Positions 1 to 7,619 of a DNA stretch of 64,000 nucleotides are shown in pieces (positions within the stretch are counted from its first letter, which is position 1; each line of letters begins with the position of its first letter). This DNA comes from Actinomycetes bacterium (GTDB lineage: Bacteria; Actinomycetota; Coriobacteriia; Coriobacteriales; Eggerthellaceae). The stretch lies in NCBI GenBank assembly GCA_023460315.1, contig JAEWQO010000113.1, positions 1-64,000 on the forward strand, given 5' to 3'. The translations under genes and the position numbers were made by a program. Under the pieces are notes generated by a model that saw only the letters and a program-made list of their open reading frames with translations, had not been told where the DNA came from and did not search any database.

Positions 1-133
1 CACTTGCATCTTAAGCCTCTGGCAGGCGGTCATTGGATTTTCAAGGGCAAAGCCTTCGATGCGCACCCGCATAGCGGGTGGTTCTTTGTCCTGCGCGTTC
101 CGCGCCGGGCAGGCTCACGAGCCTGAACAGGAC

Positions 134-171
134 CCATGCAGGAATGTTTCACGTGAAACATTCCTGCATGG
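134..171. promoter_or_regulatory. parS: parS site 1 in a 38-bp perfect palindrome
   Basis: The core TGTTTCACGTGAAACA lies at 145-160 and matches the bacterial parS consensus exactly. Symmetry continues perfectly on both sides out to 134 and 171. ParB, encoded at 14692-15729, is the expected binder. Confidence 0.95.
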
Positions 172-490
172 TGCGCGGTGCGTGGTGCGTGGCGCGCGTG
201 CGAGGGCGACAGCCACGACGCGGTGTGTAGCGCGCTTGCGACAAACGCTGCGCGGTGCGTGGTGCGCGTTGCGAGGGCGACAGCCGCAGCATGGTGCGAG
301 GAACGCGTGCGGCAAATGCGGCGTGGTGTGTGGCACGTGGCGCGGTGCGAGGGCGACAGCCGCAGCATGGTGCGAGACGCGCGGGCGACAAGTGCGGCGT
401 GGTGCGTGGTGCGAGGAACGTGGTGCGAAGGCAACAAACGCGGCGAGGCGCATAGAGCGCGTGCGACGGCCGCAGCGTGGTGCGTGGCGC
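171..490. repeat. Degenerate ~70-76 bp tandem repeats, GTGCG-rich
   Basis: The phrase GCGAGGGCGACAGCC recurs at 200, 271 and 347, giving periods of 71 and 76 bp. The copies at 271-300 and 347-376 are identical over 30 bases. Variants of GTGCGTGGTGCG fill the space between. The plus strand is rich in G and poor in A. It starts immediately after the parS palindrome. No function is recognised. Confidence 0.8.
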
Positions 491-575
491 ACCCTGACCG
501 CCCTGCGGCATGCCGATGTTGCAACCCTCATAAGTCTCCTTTTTCATGGTCTTCCCTCTCTTTTTCTCCTGCTCT

Positions 576-604
576 TTCCGAATCGCTTTGTTTTGCGCTA
601 TAAT
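576..604 (+). promoter_or_regulatory. Putative promoter of tRNA-Gly
   Basis: A perfect -10 box TATAAT lies at 599-604. A weak -35 (TTCCGA, 576-581) sits 17 bp upstream. The tRNA starts about 44 bp downstream of the -10. Confidence 0.5.
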
Positions 605-647
605 TCCGAAACAGTCAGGGCATAAAAACTCCTGATCAACAAGAGAT

Positions 648-722
648 GCGGGTGTCGCCAAGTGGTAAGGCACAAGCTTCCCAAGCTTGTATTCGCGGGT
701 TCGAGTCCCGTCACCCGCTCCA
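648..722 (+). tRNA. tRNA-Gly (anticodon CCC)
   Basis: The cloverleaf is complete: acceptor GCGGGTG/CACCCGC, anticodon stem CAAGC/GCTTG around loop TTCCCAA, T-loop TTCGAGT and encoded CCA at 720-722. Anticodon CCC reads GGG codons. Confidence 0.95.
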
Positions 723-732
723 TCGGCCTTTG

Positions 733-757
733 ATCCAAGCCTCGGCTTGGATTTTTT
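733..757 (+). terminator. Rho-independent terminator of tRNA-Gly
   Basis: A 9-bp perfect stem (733-741 with 744-752) with a 2-nt spacer is followed by a T run at 752-757. Confidence 0.85.
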
Positions 758-1002
758 ATATCGCCGGCCAGGCGTCAAGGGAAGCAGTCCTCTTCGAGTC
801 CGTTCGACGCAAAGAGGTCAGGACGTCTCAGCAACAGGCACCGACGCGCGGTACCGGCAGACGATGGCGACGGCACCTTCCGCTGAGACCGTCGCCGCAT
901 TGACATTCGGCAACATGCTTTGCGGCACGCATTCCGTAACCGCAGACAGCCGCAGAGCGCCAGCTGGCGCTCCAGAGATTTTCAAGGAAGCGAGAACCGC
1001 CG

Positions 1003-1734
1003 ATGACATCGAACAACAAAAAGACCGATCGCATGCTCGCCATGCCCGGCAACAGCCAAACACACCCTGTACCCGACCCCGCGGAGGAACGCCGCTTTGA
1101 CACGTTTGTGTTCGACCTTGATGGCACCTTGCTCGATACGTTGCCTGACCTTGTGGAATTGACTAACACGGCATTGCGGGAGTCCGGCTTTCCCGAGCGC
1201 ACCGCTGCCGAGATACGGAGCTTCGTTGGCAATGGCGCCCGGGCGCTCATGCGCCAGGCAGTGCCCCCGGAGGTCGGCGAGCAGGCAACCGATGCCGCCA
1301 TGGAGCGATGGATGAAGCTGTTTCCAACGGTGGGGAACAATCTGGCCGAGGTCTATCCCGGCATCGAGGAAACGCTGCGTGAACTGAAGGCACGGGGAAT
1401 GAGATTGGGCGTGCTTTCCAACAAGTTCGAAGCAGGCGTGAAGGAAGTCATTGCCACGCATCTTCCCGACCTATTCTCCGTCATGCATGGAGAATGCGAC
1501 GAGATACCGCGCAAGCCGGATCCCGCTGGGCTGTTGCAAACCATCCGAGAACTCGGGTCCCATCCCGCACGAACCGTGTACATTGGGGACTCCACCGGAG
1601 ATGTTGCGGTTTCTCGAAATGCTGATGTCTTTTCAGTAGCCGTCACCTGGGGGTACCATGACGTTGACCGCCTGCGCAATGCCCGGCCAGACCTGCTCAT
1701 CGACCATCCGTCCCACCTGTTAAAGCTCACGTGA
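1003..1734 (+). CDS. gph: HAD-superfamily phosphatase, phosphoglycolate phosphatase-like
   Basis: This 243-residue protein is a haloacid dehalogenase-type hydrolase. Motif I, FDLDGTLLDT, starts near residue 36 and supplies the nucleophile and general-acid aspartates. Motif II is the LSNK segment, motif III the lysine in RKPDP and motif IV the IGDSTGDV stretch. A helical cap domain lies between motifs I and II, as in the Gph/PpaX group. The likely substrate is a small phosphomonoester such as 2-phosphoglycolate, but substrate cannot be read from sequence alone. The 30-residue lead before the domain is unusual and the true start may be internal. It stands alone, and a parS palindrome follows its stop. 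Confidence 0.8.
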   Translation: MTSNNKKTDRMLAMPGNSQTHPVPDPAEERRFDTFVFDLDGTLLDTLPDLVELTNTALRESGFPERTAAEIRSFVGNGARALMRQAVPPEVGEQATDAAMERWMKLFPTVGNNLAEVYPGIEETLRELKARGMRLGVLSNKFEAGVKEVIATHLPDLFSVMHGECDEIPRKPDPAGLLQTIRELGSHPARTVYIGDSTGDVAVSRNADVFSVAVTWGYHDVDRLRNARPDLLIDHPSHLLKLT

Positions 1735-1769
1735 GATTCATGTTTGCGGCAGCGCAGGGCGCGTGTTTC

Positions 1770-1803
1770 ATCATGCACTGTTTCACGTGAAACAGTGCAT
1801 GAT
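1770..1803. promoter_or_regulatory. parS: parS site 2 in a 34-bp perfect palindrome
   Basis: The core TGTTTCACGTGAAACA lies at 1779-1794, with perfect arms out to 1770 and 1803. It sits 35 bp after the stop of the upstream phosphatase gene. Confidence 0.95.
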
Positions 1804-1903
1804 ATTTTCGCAGTTGCCGCCTTTCGGGGCTCCCGCTTCGATGCTTTGCTGGAAACGGACGGGGCTCACGACTCAAGATTTTCGCAATCGCCACCCTTCG
1901 ATG

Positions 1904-1980
1904 CCCCCGATTCGCCCCCGCACCCTTCGCCCCCGCACCCTTCGCCCCCTCACTTCGGCTCCTCGCTTCGGCTCCTCGCT
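1904..1980. repeat. C-rich tandem repeats, minus-strand G4 potential
   Basis: The 15-mer TTCGCCCCCGCACCC starts at 1911 and repeats at 1926, with a partial copy from 1941. It is followed by two copies of the 13-mer TTCGGCTCCTCGC at 1954 and 1967. On the minus strand the first part gives runs of five and three G separated by 3-4 nt, a classical G-quadruplex pattern. Confidence 0.8.
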
Positions 1981-2230
1981 TCGTCCGCTTGCCCGTCCCC
2001 TGCTCTCCCCCTCGCTTCGCCCTCCCCTGCTCGGCGCATCGCTCTCCCCCTCGTTCATCCCCTCACTCGGCGCATCGCTCGTCTCCTCACTCGCCCCCTC
2101 GCCGCAATCACGCCGTCCTGCTCCGACGAAGACGCCTGCCCCTCCTTGCCAGAGCTTGCGCAGCCTTCTCGTCAGGCCTGCTGAAGAAGCACGGGCAGAA
2201 GCCTTGAGAGCGAAAAGGGGGATAAGTGAC

Positions 2231-2266
2231 AAGGACCCAGAGATCCTGAGGAATCCCTGGGTCCTT
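2231..2266. terminator. Hairpin between convergent genes
   Basis: Ten-base arms AAGGACCCAG (2231-2240) and CTGGGTCCTT (2257-2266) pair perfectly, with further pairing inside the loop. It lies between the convergent phosphatase and DUF5679 genes. There is no strong T run on either side, so factor-independent termination is not certain. Confidence 0.5.
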
Positions 2267-2332
2267 CAGTCCTGCCAAGCAACCTTTCGGTCGCATATCC
2301 CCGAAGGGAAGGCGGAGAGAATGTTCTAAAAG

Positions 2333-2485
2333 TTATTTCTTGGCAGCACCGATGCGGCAGATGGTAGTACCGCAGTCGGGGCACGTTCCCTTGGTGATGG
2401 GCTTTCCGTTCTTCGTCGTGCTCTCGACGGGATTCTGCATGATCTTCTTGGCCTTACACTTCACGCAGTAAGCTTCAATTGCCAT
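2333..2485 (-). CDS. DUF5679 small zinc-ribbon protein
   Basis: This 50-residue protein has two CxxC pairs: YCVKCK near the N-terminus and CPDCG near the C-terminus. Together with the KNGKPITKG segment between them, this is typical of the DUF5679 family of actinobacterial zinc ribbons, distantly like ribosomal protein bL33. The frame is open further upstream to 2593. The ATG at 2485 is preferred because it is preceded by AGAGAGGTG and starts the conserved domain. It is the last gene of the minus-strand cluster that starts at 10979. Its function is unknown; nucleic-acid binding is a guess from the fold. Confidence 0.8.
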   Translation of the reverse strand: MAIEAYCVKCKAKKIMQNPVESTTKNGKPITKGTCPDCGTTICRIGAAKK

Positions 2486-2627
2486 AGCTGTAAAACACCT
2501 CTCTGTTCCTTTGCCTGATCGGACACGAAGCCCGCATTCGATACGGCACCGTGCACAGTGCTCGTGAATCGGATGGGTGCCATTATACTTCACGCAACCT
2601 TAACCTGCCCAAACACCAGACGAGCGG

Positions 2628-5600
2628 TTAGATATTCTTCAACAACTCCATAACGAAGTCCGCGTTGCCTCCCAACGTCTCCTCATCGATATTTTCAAGC
2701 ACGTCGTCGCTTTGGGCAAACAGCGCCGGCTTTGCGCCGTCCATTCCCACCAGATGCATGGCCTGGAACCCCTGCTTGATGGCATACGATGCCGCGCTGT
2801 CCTTCCAGCCGATTTGGGCGGAATCGACAGAAAGGCCCGTTGCCTGGGATGCTTTCTTAAGGTAACGCTTCATGCGCGATGACGTCTTCGCCTTGCGATA
2901 CAGCCCCTCGCGCTCAACCATGCTAAGAGAGCCGGCCCCCAAGGCTTCAAGATCAATGATGATAGATCCCCGCAGATCCTGCTGGTGCTCATTCAGGAAT
3001 GCGCGGATTCCACTATGGTCGGCAAGCTCCGATCCAAGCGCCACGAACCAGACCTCCGTGCTGATGTCAGGATTGCGGAACTGGTATATCTGCTTGATTT
3101 CTTGCGGAGCTTCCGGTTCCGCAAGGGAGGCTGCATCAAGGCGATCGTCGCTCTCTTCTTCTGCGCTGGACCTTGTGTCAACACGTCCCACGCGCATGCG
3201 GGAAAATGCTCCCCCCTGCCAACTTCCTCGGCCGCCGGAAGGGAACCGATCGTCGTCAGACACGTCGTCGGGATCAAAATCCTCGTCGTAGTAAGACTGG
3301 TCCTCACCGTTGGCCTGTCCCGTGAAGGAGTCCTCGTCGAATCCCTCGTAGGCAGTGTCAATGTCATCGAGAGAAATCGCCTGCGTCGGCTGCTCGCTGG
3401 ATGCGCGACCCTCCCCATCCTGACGGAAGCTTTCCCAGCCGCCACGTTCGGCTCCCGCCGTACGCGCGTCAAACGACTCGTCCACCTCAAGCCATTCCTG
3501 AGGAGAAGCCTCTTCTTCCTTCCCTTTGCGTCGGAAGCGGTCGAAGAAGCGTTGGGCGCGGGACTTCGGCATCTCAACATAGCCGGGACCGGCAAAGGCA
3601 CCCGTTTCTGTGAAGGTATCACCATAGGCAGAGTCATCGGCATCATCGACATAGATGTCGGCCGGATCCACGTTTTCGATAAGCTCATCGCCTACCGGTG
3701 CAAAAGTCCCTGTCGCACCAGCTGGCGCAAATGATCCCGTGAGGCTCACGCTCGAAGAGGAAGACTCCGGAGTTGCTCCCCTTCCAGAAATGGCCCCGGA
3801 AAGCGAAGGGAGCGACGAACGCAAGGAGGCCTTCGACGGGCCGGATGCATGAACTCCCGGCGTGTCGCAGCTGTTTTCCGCCGAGGCGGGATCCGCCAAA
3901 TCGATAGCCGGCAACATGTTGAGCAGGCTTTTCGCGGCCGTCTTTCCTCCTGATATTTCCGCCTCAGCAAGGGGCGCACGCTGTTTTGACAGCTCGCTCA
4001 AAGGAGTATGGGCCGTGGATGAAACGCCGACGTCCGGAAGCACGATGGGCCGGCGACCGGTGGAGGGAGTGGCCGCATCAGACGAATCTTCAGCAGGAAG
4101 AGGCGAGGCACCGTCGGTCGGCACGTCCTCAAGGCGCCCGCTATCACCGATCTTCGCACCCGTCACATCCACGCGGTTCGCGGTGCGAGGAGGCTGGTCG
4201 CGCAGCGCGTCCTGCGCCTGACGCTGAGCAGCATGCGGATCGAGGAACGAAGGCATGGGAACATCGCTGATGGGCGGGACTCCGTCAAGCCGCAAGTCGG
4301 CCACATCGATCGGAGGCAACGCTGTCGTGGCAAAGGGGTCTTCCGAAACCGATTCTGCAGCAGCGGGGCGTTCGGCGGCAGCGGCCGACGGCGAAGTGCC
4401 CGGCAGCGAATCCGAAGGAACCTCGCGGGGGGACGCTGCAAACGATGCCTGCCCAGCCGCAGCACGGTCTTCACCTGCCGCAGGATAGGGAACCGTTTCC
4501 GCCGCAGCGGGCATGCCGGCGCTTTCCTGTCCGTCCGCTTCACCCGAATCCGAAGGATGGGCCTGGGCCCATTGAGGTGCTTTCACCTCGTGTATTTCGT
4601 CGCGGCGCGCATCGAGGCGATCCTCTGCCTCATGAATGACCGCATCATTGGCCTCGGCAAAATAACGTGCGCTCTCAGTGACGGCGGCATCAAGGGCCGA
4701 CGCATAGCGCGAGCGTTGTGCGGGCTTTGCTGTCTGGACAGGTTTCTTTGCCTTTTGCTGGGCTTTCTTGAACCAGTCAGGAACCTCGTCATCCGCTGGC
4801 TGAGAAACGCCGGACGGCGAGAAGGAAGCGGCGGCGGCTCCACCGGCAACGCCCGCAGATGCAGAAACGGCTTCGGCACCGGTCGACGCGAGGGCGGATC
4901 CGGCCATCGCGGCACCTCCAAGAACCTGCTGTGCCGTTTCGGGGATGCCCGAGCCGTCAGAACCGGAAGGCCACGCATCCTGAGAGGCAGCGGCCGCCCC
5001 AAAGGCAGCCTGCACGTTTTCAGGAGGAACGGGAGCAAACGCCTCACGTGTCTCATCTCGCAGTTCACGGTATGCCTCGTCGTTTGGGCTGGGCAGCGGC
5101 TGCTCTTTGATCTGGACAAGGTTCTGCGCTATGTCGGACGCAGACACCCCACTCACCGGTTTGCCCGACAAGGCGGCCACAGCGGCCTTCGCCGAAGCAA
5201 GACGGGACTCCGGGCTTTGCGGAGCCAAGTTGGGAGGCTTGACCTGAGTAGCCTCATAGACCAGCTGAGCCCCTTCCGGAACCAATCCGCATGCACGCAC
5301 CGCCTCTTCCCCATGGAGAGACGCCTCGGCCCTCGTGGCAAGCTCGGCCTCGCTCACACGCCCATGCCCAACACGGCGGGCGACTTCCAGCAGCACAGCG
5401 GTGCCGGCAGCATTGCAGTTTGCCCCCTCGTTATAGGAGGACAGCCTCTGCGTCACCAGCAGCACCAACGGCAAGACCGCCAAGACAAGGGCGACGACCG
5501 TCAAGGTGTTGAACAGGATCTCGGTGACGCCCACCGCATGGGGAAACAGCGTGCTTCGGACCAGCAGCAAAATCGGGATGAAGATCATTGCGCCGAGATT

Positions 5601-6095
5601 AGCCCAGATAAGGCCGGGCATCGCAGACAAGAAAATCCCCCGCAGTTCAGGGCGAACCCTTCCGCTGTCATAACGGGAAACCACAATCACCTTGCGGCGG
5701 CGGGTGCCACCGGTCTCGACAGCGTAGCCCGGCTCGTATTTGGCAACGACATTCTGGCTCACGCCGTGCGCAAACAGCTTTGAGAGTATCGGACGGCCAA
5801 ACGCCTCGGCAGCATAGAGAGCCGCCGCCAGAAACGTGAGAATGATCGCCGGCACGGAAAACGCGGACACAAAAAGCGAAAGGACCGTAGCGGCCAGCGT
5901 AACGACGCAGCAGAGGACCCGAGGCTCATCGTTGCCCGAAGCGCTGTTGAAATCCTCGATGACCGCCGAAAGACCGGCTTCCTTCTGCAGCTGTTCGGTT
6001 ATGTATAAAGCCGCTTGCTGCTCTTCTTCCGTTCCGGCCGGTCGCGGGCCAATCTCTTGGGATAAATATGCAACGTGCTCTACTAGTTCCGGCAT
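2628..6095 (-). CDS. Membrane protein with split, degenerate M28 peptidase domain
   Basis: This 1155-residue protein begins like an M28 zinc aminopeptidase (IGPRPAGTEEEQQAA near residue 15), followed by four likely membrane segments within 59-98, 152-180 and 190-215. The M28 fold breaks off after about residue 245 and resumes near 1002. The roughly 750 residues between are acidic, Ala/Ser/Pro-rich and probably disordered. Compared with the family, the first zinc histidine is Arg141 in SRYDS, the bridging aspartate is Cys227 in GANCNAAG, the second glutamate of the GAEE motif is Leu1024, the NFD aspartate is Glu and the final histidine is Ala. Zinc catalysis is therefore unlikely. The start has a GAAAGGC ribosome site. 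It lies downstream of the coiled-coil gene in a probable operon. Confidence 0.7.
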   Translation of the reverse strand: MPELVEHVAYLSQEIGPRPAGTEEEQQAALYITEQLQKEAGLSAVIEDFNSASGNDEPRVLCCVVTLAATVLSLFVSAFSVPAIILTFLAAALYAAEAFGRPILSKLFAHGVSQNVVAKYEPGYAVETGGTRRRKVIVVSRYDSGRVRPELRGIFLSAMPGLIWANLGAMIFIPILLLVRSTLFPHAVGVTEILFNTLTVVALVLAVLPLVLLVTQRLSSYNEGANCNAAGTAVLLEVARRVGHGRVSEAELATRAEASLHGEEAVRACGLVPEGAQLVYEATQVKPPNLAPQSPESRLASAKAAVAALSGKPVSGVSASDIAQNLVQIKEQPLPSPNDEAYRELRDETREAFAPVPPENVQAAFGAAAASQDAWPSGSDGSGIPETAQQVLGGAAMAGSALASTGAEAVSASAGVAGGAAAASFSPSGVSQPADDEVPDWFKKAQQKAKKPVQTAKPAQRSRYASALDAAVTESARYFAEANDAVIHEAEDRLDARRDEIHEVKAPQWAQAHPSDSGEADGQESAGMPAAAETVPYPAAGEDRAAAGQASFAASPREVPSDSLPGTSPSAAAAERPAAAESVSEDPFATTALPPIDVADLRLDGVPPISDVPMPSFLDPHAAQRQAQDALRDQPPRTANRVDVTGAKIGDSGRLEDVPTDGASPLPAEDSSDAATPSTGRRPIVLPDVGVSSTAHTPLSELSKQRAPLAEAEISGGKTAAKSLLNMLPAIDLADPASAENSCDTPGVHASGPSKASLRSSLPSLSGAISGRGATPESSSSSVSLTGSFAPAGATGTFAPVGDELIENVDPADIYVDDADDSAYGDTFTETGAFAGPGYVEMPKSRAQRFFDRFRRKGKEEEASPQEWLEVDESFDARTAGAERGGWESFRQDGEGRASSEQPTQAISLDDIDTAYEGFDEDSFTGQANGEDQSYYDEDFDPDDVSDDDRFPSGGRGSWQGGAFSRMRVGRVDTRSSAEEESDDRLDAASLAEPEAPQEIKQIYQFRNPDISTEVWFVALGSELADHSGIRAFLNEHQQDLRGSIIIDLEALGAGSLSMVEREGLYRKAKTSSRMKRYLKKASQATGLSVDSAQIGWKDSAASYAIKQGFQAMHLVGMDGAKPALFAQSDDVLENIDEETLGGNADFVMELLKNI

Positions 6096-6152
6096 AAGCT
6101 CTGCCTTTCGATCCTTGGTATTCTACAAGGCACATAGTTTTACAAGTATACG

Positions 6153-7580
6153 CTATTTAAAACCTGCACCCAAATAATCACGAATAAAAGCGTCTGCTGT
6201 TCCGGCTTGTAAACGGGCTGTTGAATAGGCCTGTGAGCTTTCGGAAACAGCCTGGCTATAAGCTTCATGCACAAGCTCTGCCGGATCCGTGGGAATCTTC
6301 TTGGCAAGAGCCGCCGCTTCGGCGTCAGCCGTGTTGTAGGCATCGTTCTGCGCCGTGGCTGTTTCCTTGTCTTTCATAAGGAACGCCTCGTCAGAAGCCG
6401 CCGCATAACCCAACGACTCTATCCGCTTGTCAACATAGGAAACGAGCAGCTCCAAGTCGGCGTCCGGATACAGGGCGCCCGCTTCCTCAAGTCCGTCTCG
6501 CGCCGTTTCAAACGCGGTTGTCGCCTGGTCCGTTTTCGCTTTTGACTCATTGACGTGTTCATCGGTCGTGTCCGTGACAAGCTGGGCTGCCTCGCGTGCA
6601 AGAGCATCCGCCGATATCACCTGCTGCCAAGCTTCTTCCAACCGGGCCGCTGCCTCGCGGGCGACAGATGCCTGGTCGAGCATCTGGACTCCCTCATTCG
6701 CCAGCGTCTGACGTGCCGAGACAGCTGCAAGCGCCTGGCGAACTGCCTCTTTGTCCATCGATTCATGCATGTCGCTTGAAAGCGGTTGCAGCAGGGAAGC
6801 CGCCTTCTCAAGGCTGTCAGAAGACTCGGCTATCTGCGATGTGACCTCCTGATAGGCCTCGTCGGCATCAGTTTCGAACGGATTGTTGACAGCCTCGTCA
6901 AGAGACACGAACATATCATCGGTGTCCTCGATGAGGGCGAGTGCATCATCAAGCTGCCCCACTTGCGAAAGATGCCGTTGATTGTCCTGATAAAGATAGG
7001 TTCCGCCCGCAGCAATGGCGGCCGTCGTGACCACGGCGACGAAAGCGACGGCAAGGCGTCGATGACGCCGGCGGCGGCGCTTGCGAGAACGAATCTTTTC
7101 CTCAGCCGAACGCGCCGAATCGGCAAACGAAAGGCCGGAGGACCGTGCGGGCGACGGATGGGAGGGAATCGTTTGTCCGGCTGCCGGCGACTGACCTGAG
7201 GAAAAACCAGCGGATCCCGACGGAGCCAATGCTCCTGCAAGGCTGTCCGAAGAAACCGACGAGCCGAGCGAGCCCCTCTCGATCAACCCTCTGCCCAGTT
7301 CGGCCGTCGAATTCTGAACGGACACGAAGTCGCCGCTTGAAAGCGGAAGCCCCTGCTCCTTGGCGGGCGTCGGAGCGGGCTTCTTGCCTCCAAGCGGCAA
7401 AGTGAACAGGGACACGTGGCCAAACCGCAGGAGTCCCGTCCGTTTGTCGCCGGTCGAAACATCGAGCTGGTTCGTTGCGGCATCGAGCACGCTGAACGAT
7501 ATCTCGTTTGAGGTGCCGGCCGTGTTCCGCTTGATATGCGCGGCCCCCATCAACTTGTTTTCTCGTTTGCGTTTGCTCAT
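6153..7580 (-). CDS. Single-pass membrane protein with coiled-coil outer domain
   Basis: I do not recognise a family for this 475-residue protein. Residues 1-65 look folded (SVLDAATNQLDVSTGDKRTG). Residues 66-160 are Ser/Gly/Pro-rich and probably disordered. A strongly basic patch (RSRKRRRRRHRR) precedes one membrane helix at about 176-197. The rest, 200-475, is Ala/Glu/Asp/Gln-rich, predicted helical and likely coiled coil outside the membrane. The charge pattern places the N-terminus in the cytoplasm. It lies 40 bp after the DinG gene and 57 bp before the M28-like gene on the same strand, so all three are probably co-transcribed. Confidence 0.65.
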   Translation of the reverse strand: MSKRKRENKLMGAAHIKRNTAGTSNEISFSVLDAATNQLDVSTGDKRTGLLRFGHVSLFTLPLGGKKPAPTPAKEQGLPLSSGDFVSVQNSTAELGRGLIERGSLGSSVSSDSLAGALAPSGSAGFSSGQSPAAGQTIPSHPSPARSSGLSFADSARSAEEKIRSRKRRRRRHRRLAVAFVAVVTTAAIAAGGTYLYQDNQRHLSQVGQLDDALALIEDTDDMFVSLDEAVNNPFETDADEAYQEVTSQIAESSDSLEKAASLLQPLSSDMHESMDKEAVRQALAAVSARQTLANEGVQMLDQASVAREAAARLEEAWQQVISADALAREAAQLVTDTTDEHVNESKAKTDQATTAFETARDGLEEAGALYPDADLELLVSYVDKRIESLGYAAASDEAFLMKDKETATAQNDAYNTADAEAAALAKKIPTDPAELVHEAYSQAVSESSQAYSTARLQAGTADAFIRDYLGAGFK

Positions 7581-7619
7581 GTTGCCAGACGCTCCGTTCG
7601 CTGAGCGGTATCCCGAACG

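Larger units (their letters stand above)
1..647. other. Gene-free left end with parS and degenerate repeats
   Basis: I see no credible protein gene before the tRNA. Open frames exist on both strands, but they translate to Arg/Ala/Trp/Cys-rich low-complexity sequence that mirrors the underlying repeat. The stretch holds a 7-bp hairpin with an ATA loop at 64-80, a parS palindrome at 134-171, GTGCG-rich repeats at about 171-490 and a promoter for the tRNA at 576-604. Confidence 0.7.
1735..2332. other. Gene-free stretch with parS and CT-rich repeats
   Basis: No gene is supported here. Open frames on the plus strand are Ser/Pro/Arg low-complexity shadows of CT-rich repeats. The stretch holds a parS palindrome at 1770-1803, a C-rich tandem repeat at 1904-1980, further CT-rich sequence to about 2110 and a strong hairpin at 2231-2266. 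Confidence 0.7.

Noticed and set aside
59..625. Open frames of up to 209 codons on both strands
   Set aside because: They translate the GTGCG-type repeat into Arg/Ala/Trp/Cys or His/Pro-rich low-complexity chains in several frames at once, with no domain and a parS palindrome inside.
1728..1740. CTCACGTGAG palindrome at the phosphatase gene end
   Set aside because: It shares only CACGTG with parS and is too short and divergent.
1744..2329. Overlapping frames in the CT-rich tract
   Set aside because: Ser/Pro/Arg low complexity on one strand and Gly/Arg/Glu on the other; shadows of repeats.
4233..5783. 516-codon plus-strand frame
   Set aside because: Antisense to the disordered part of the M28-like protein; Arg/Gly-rich and without motifs.
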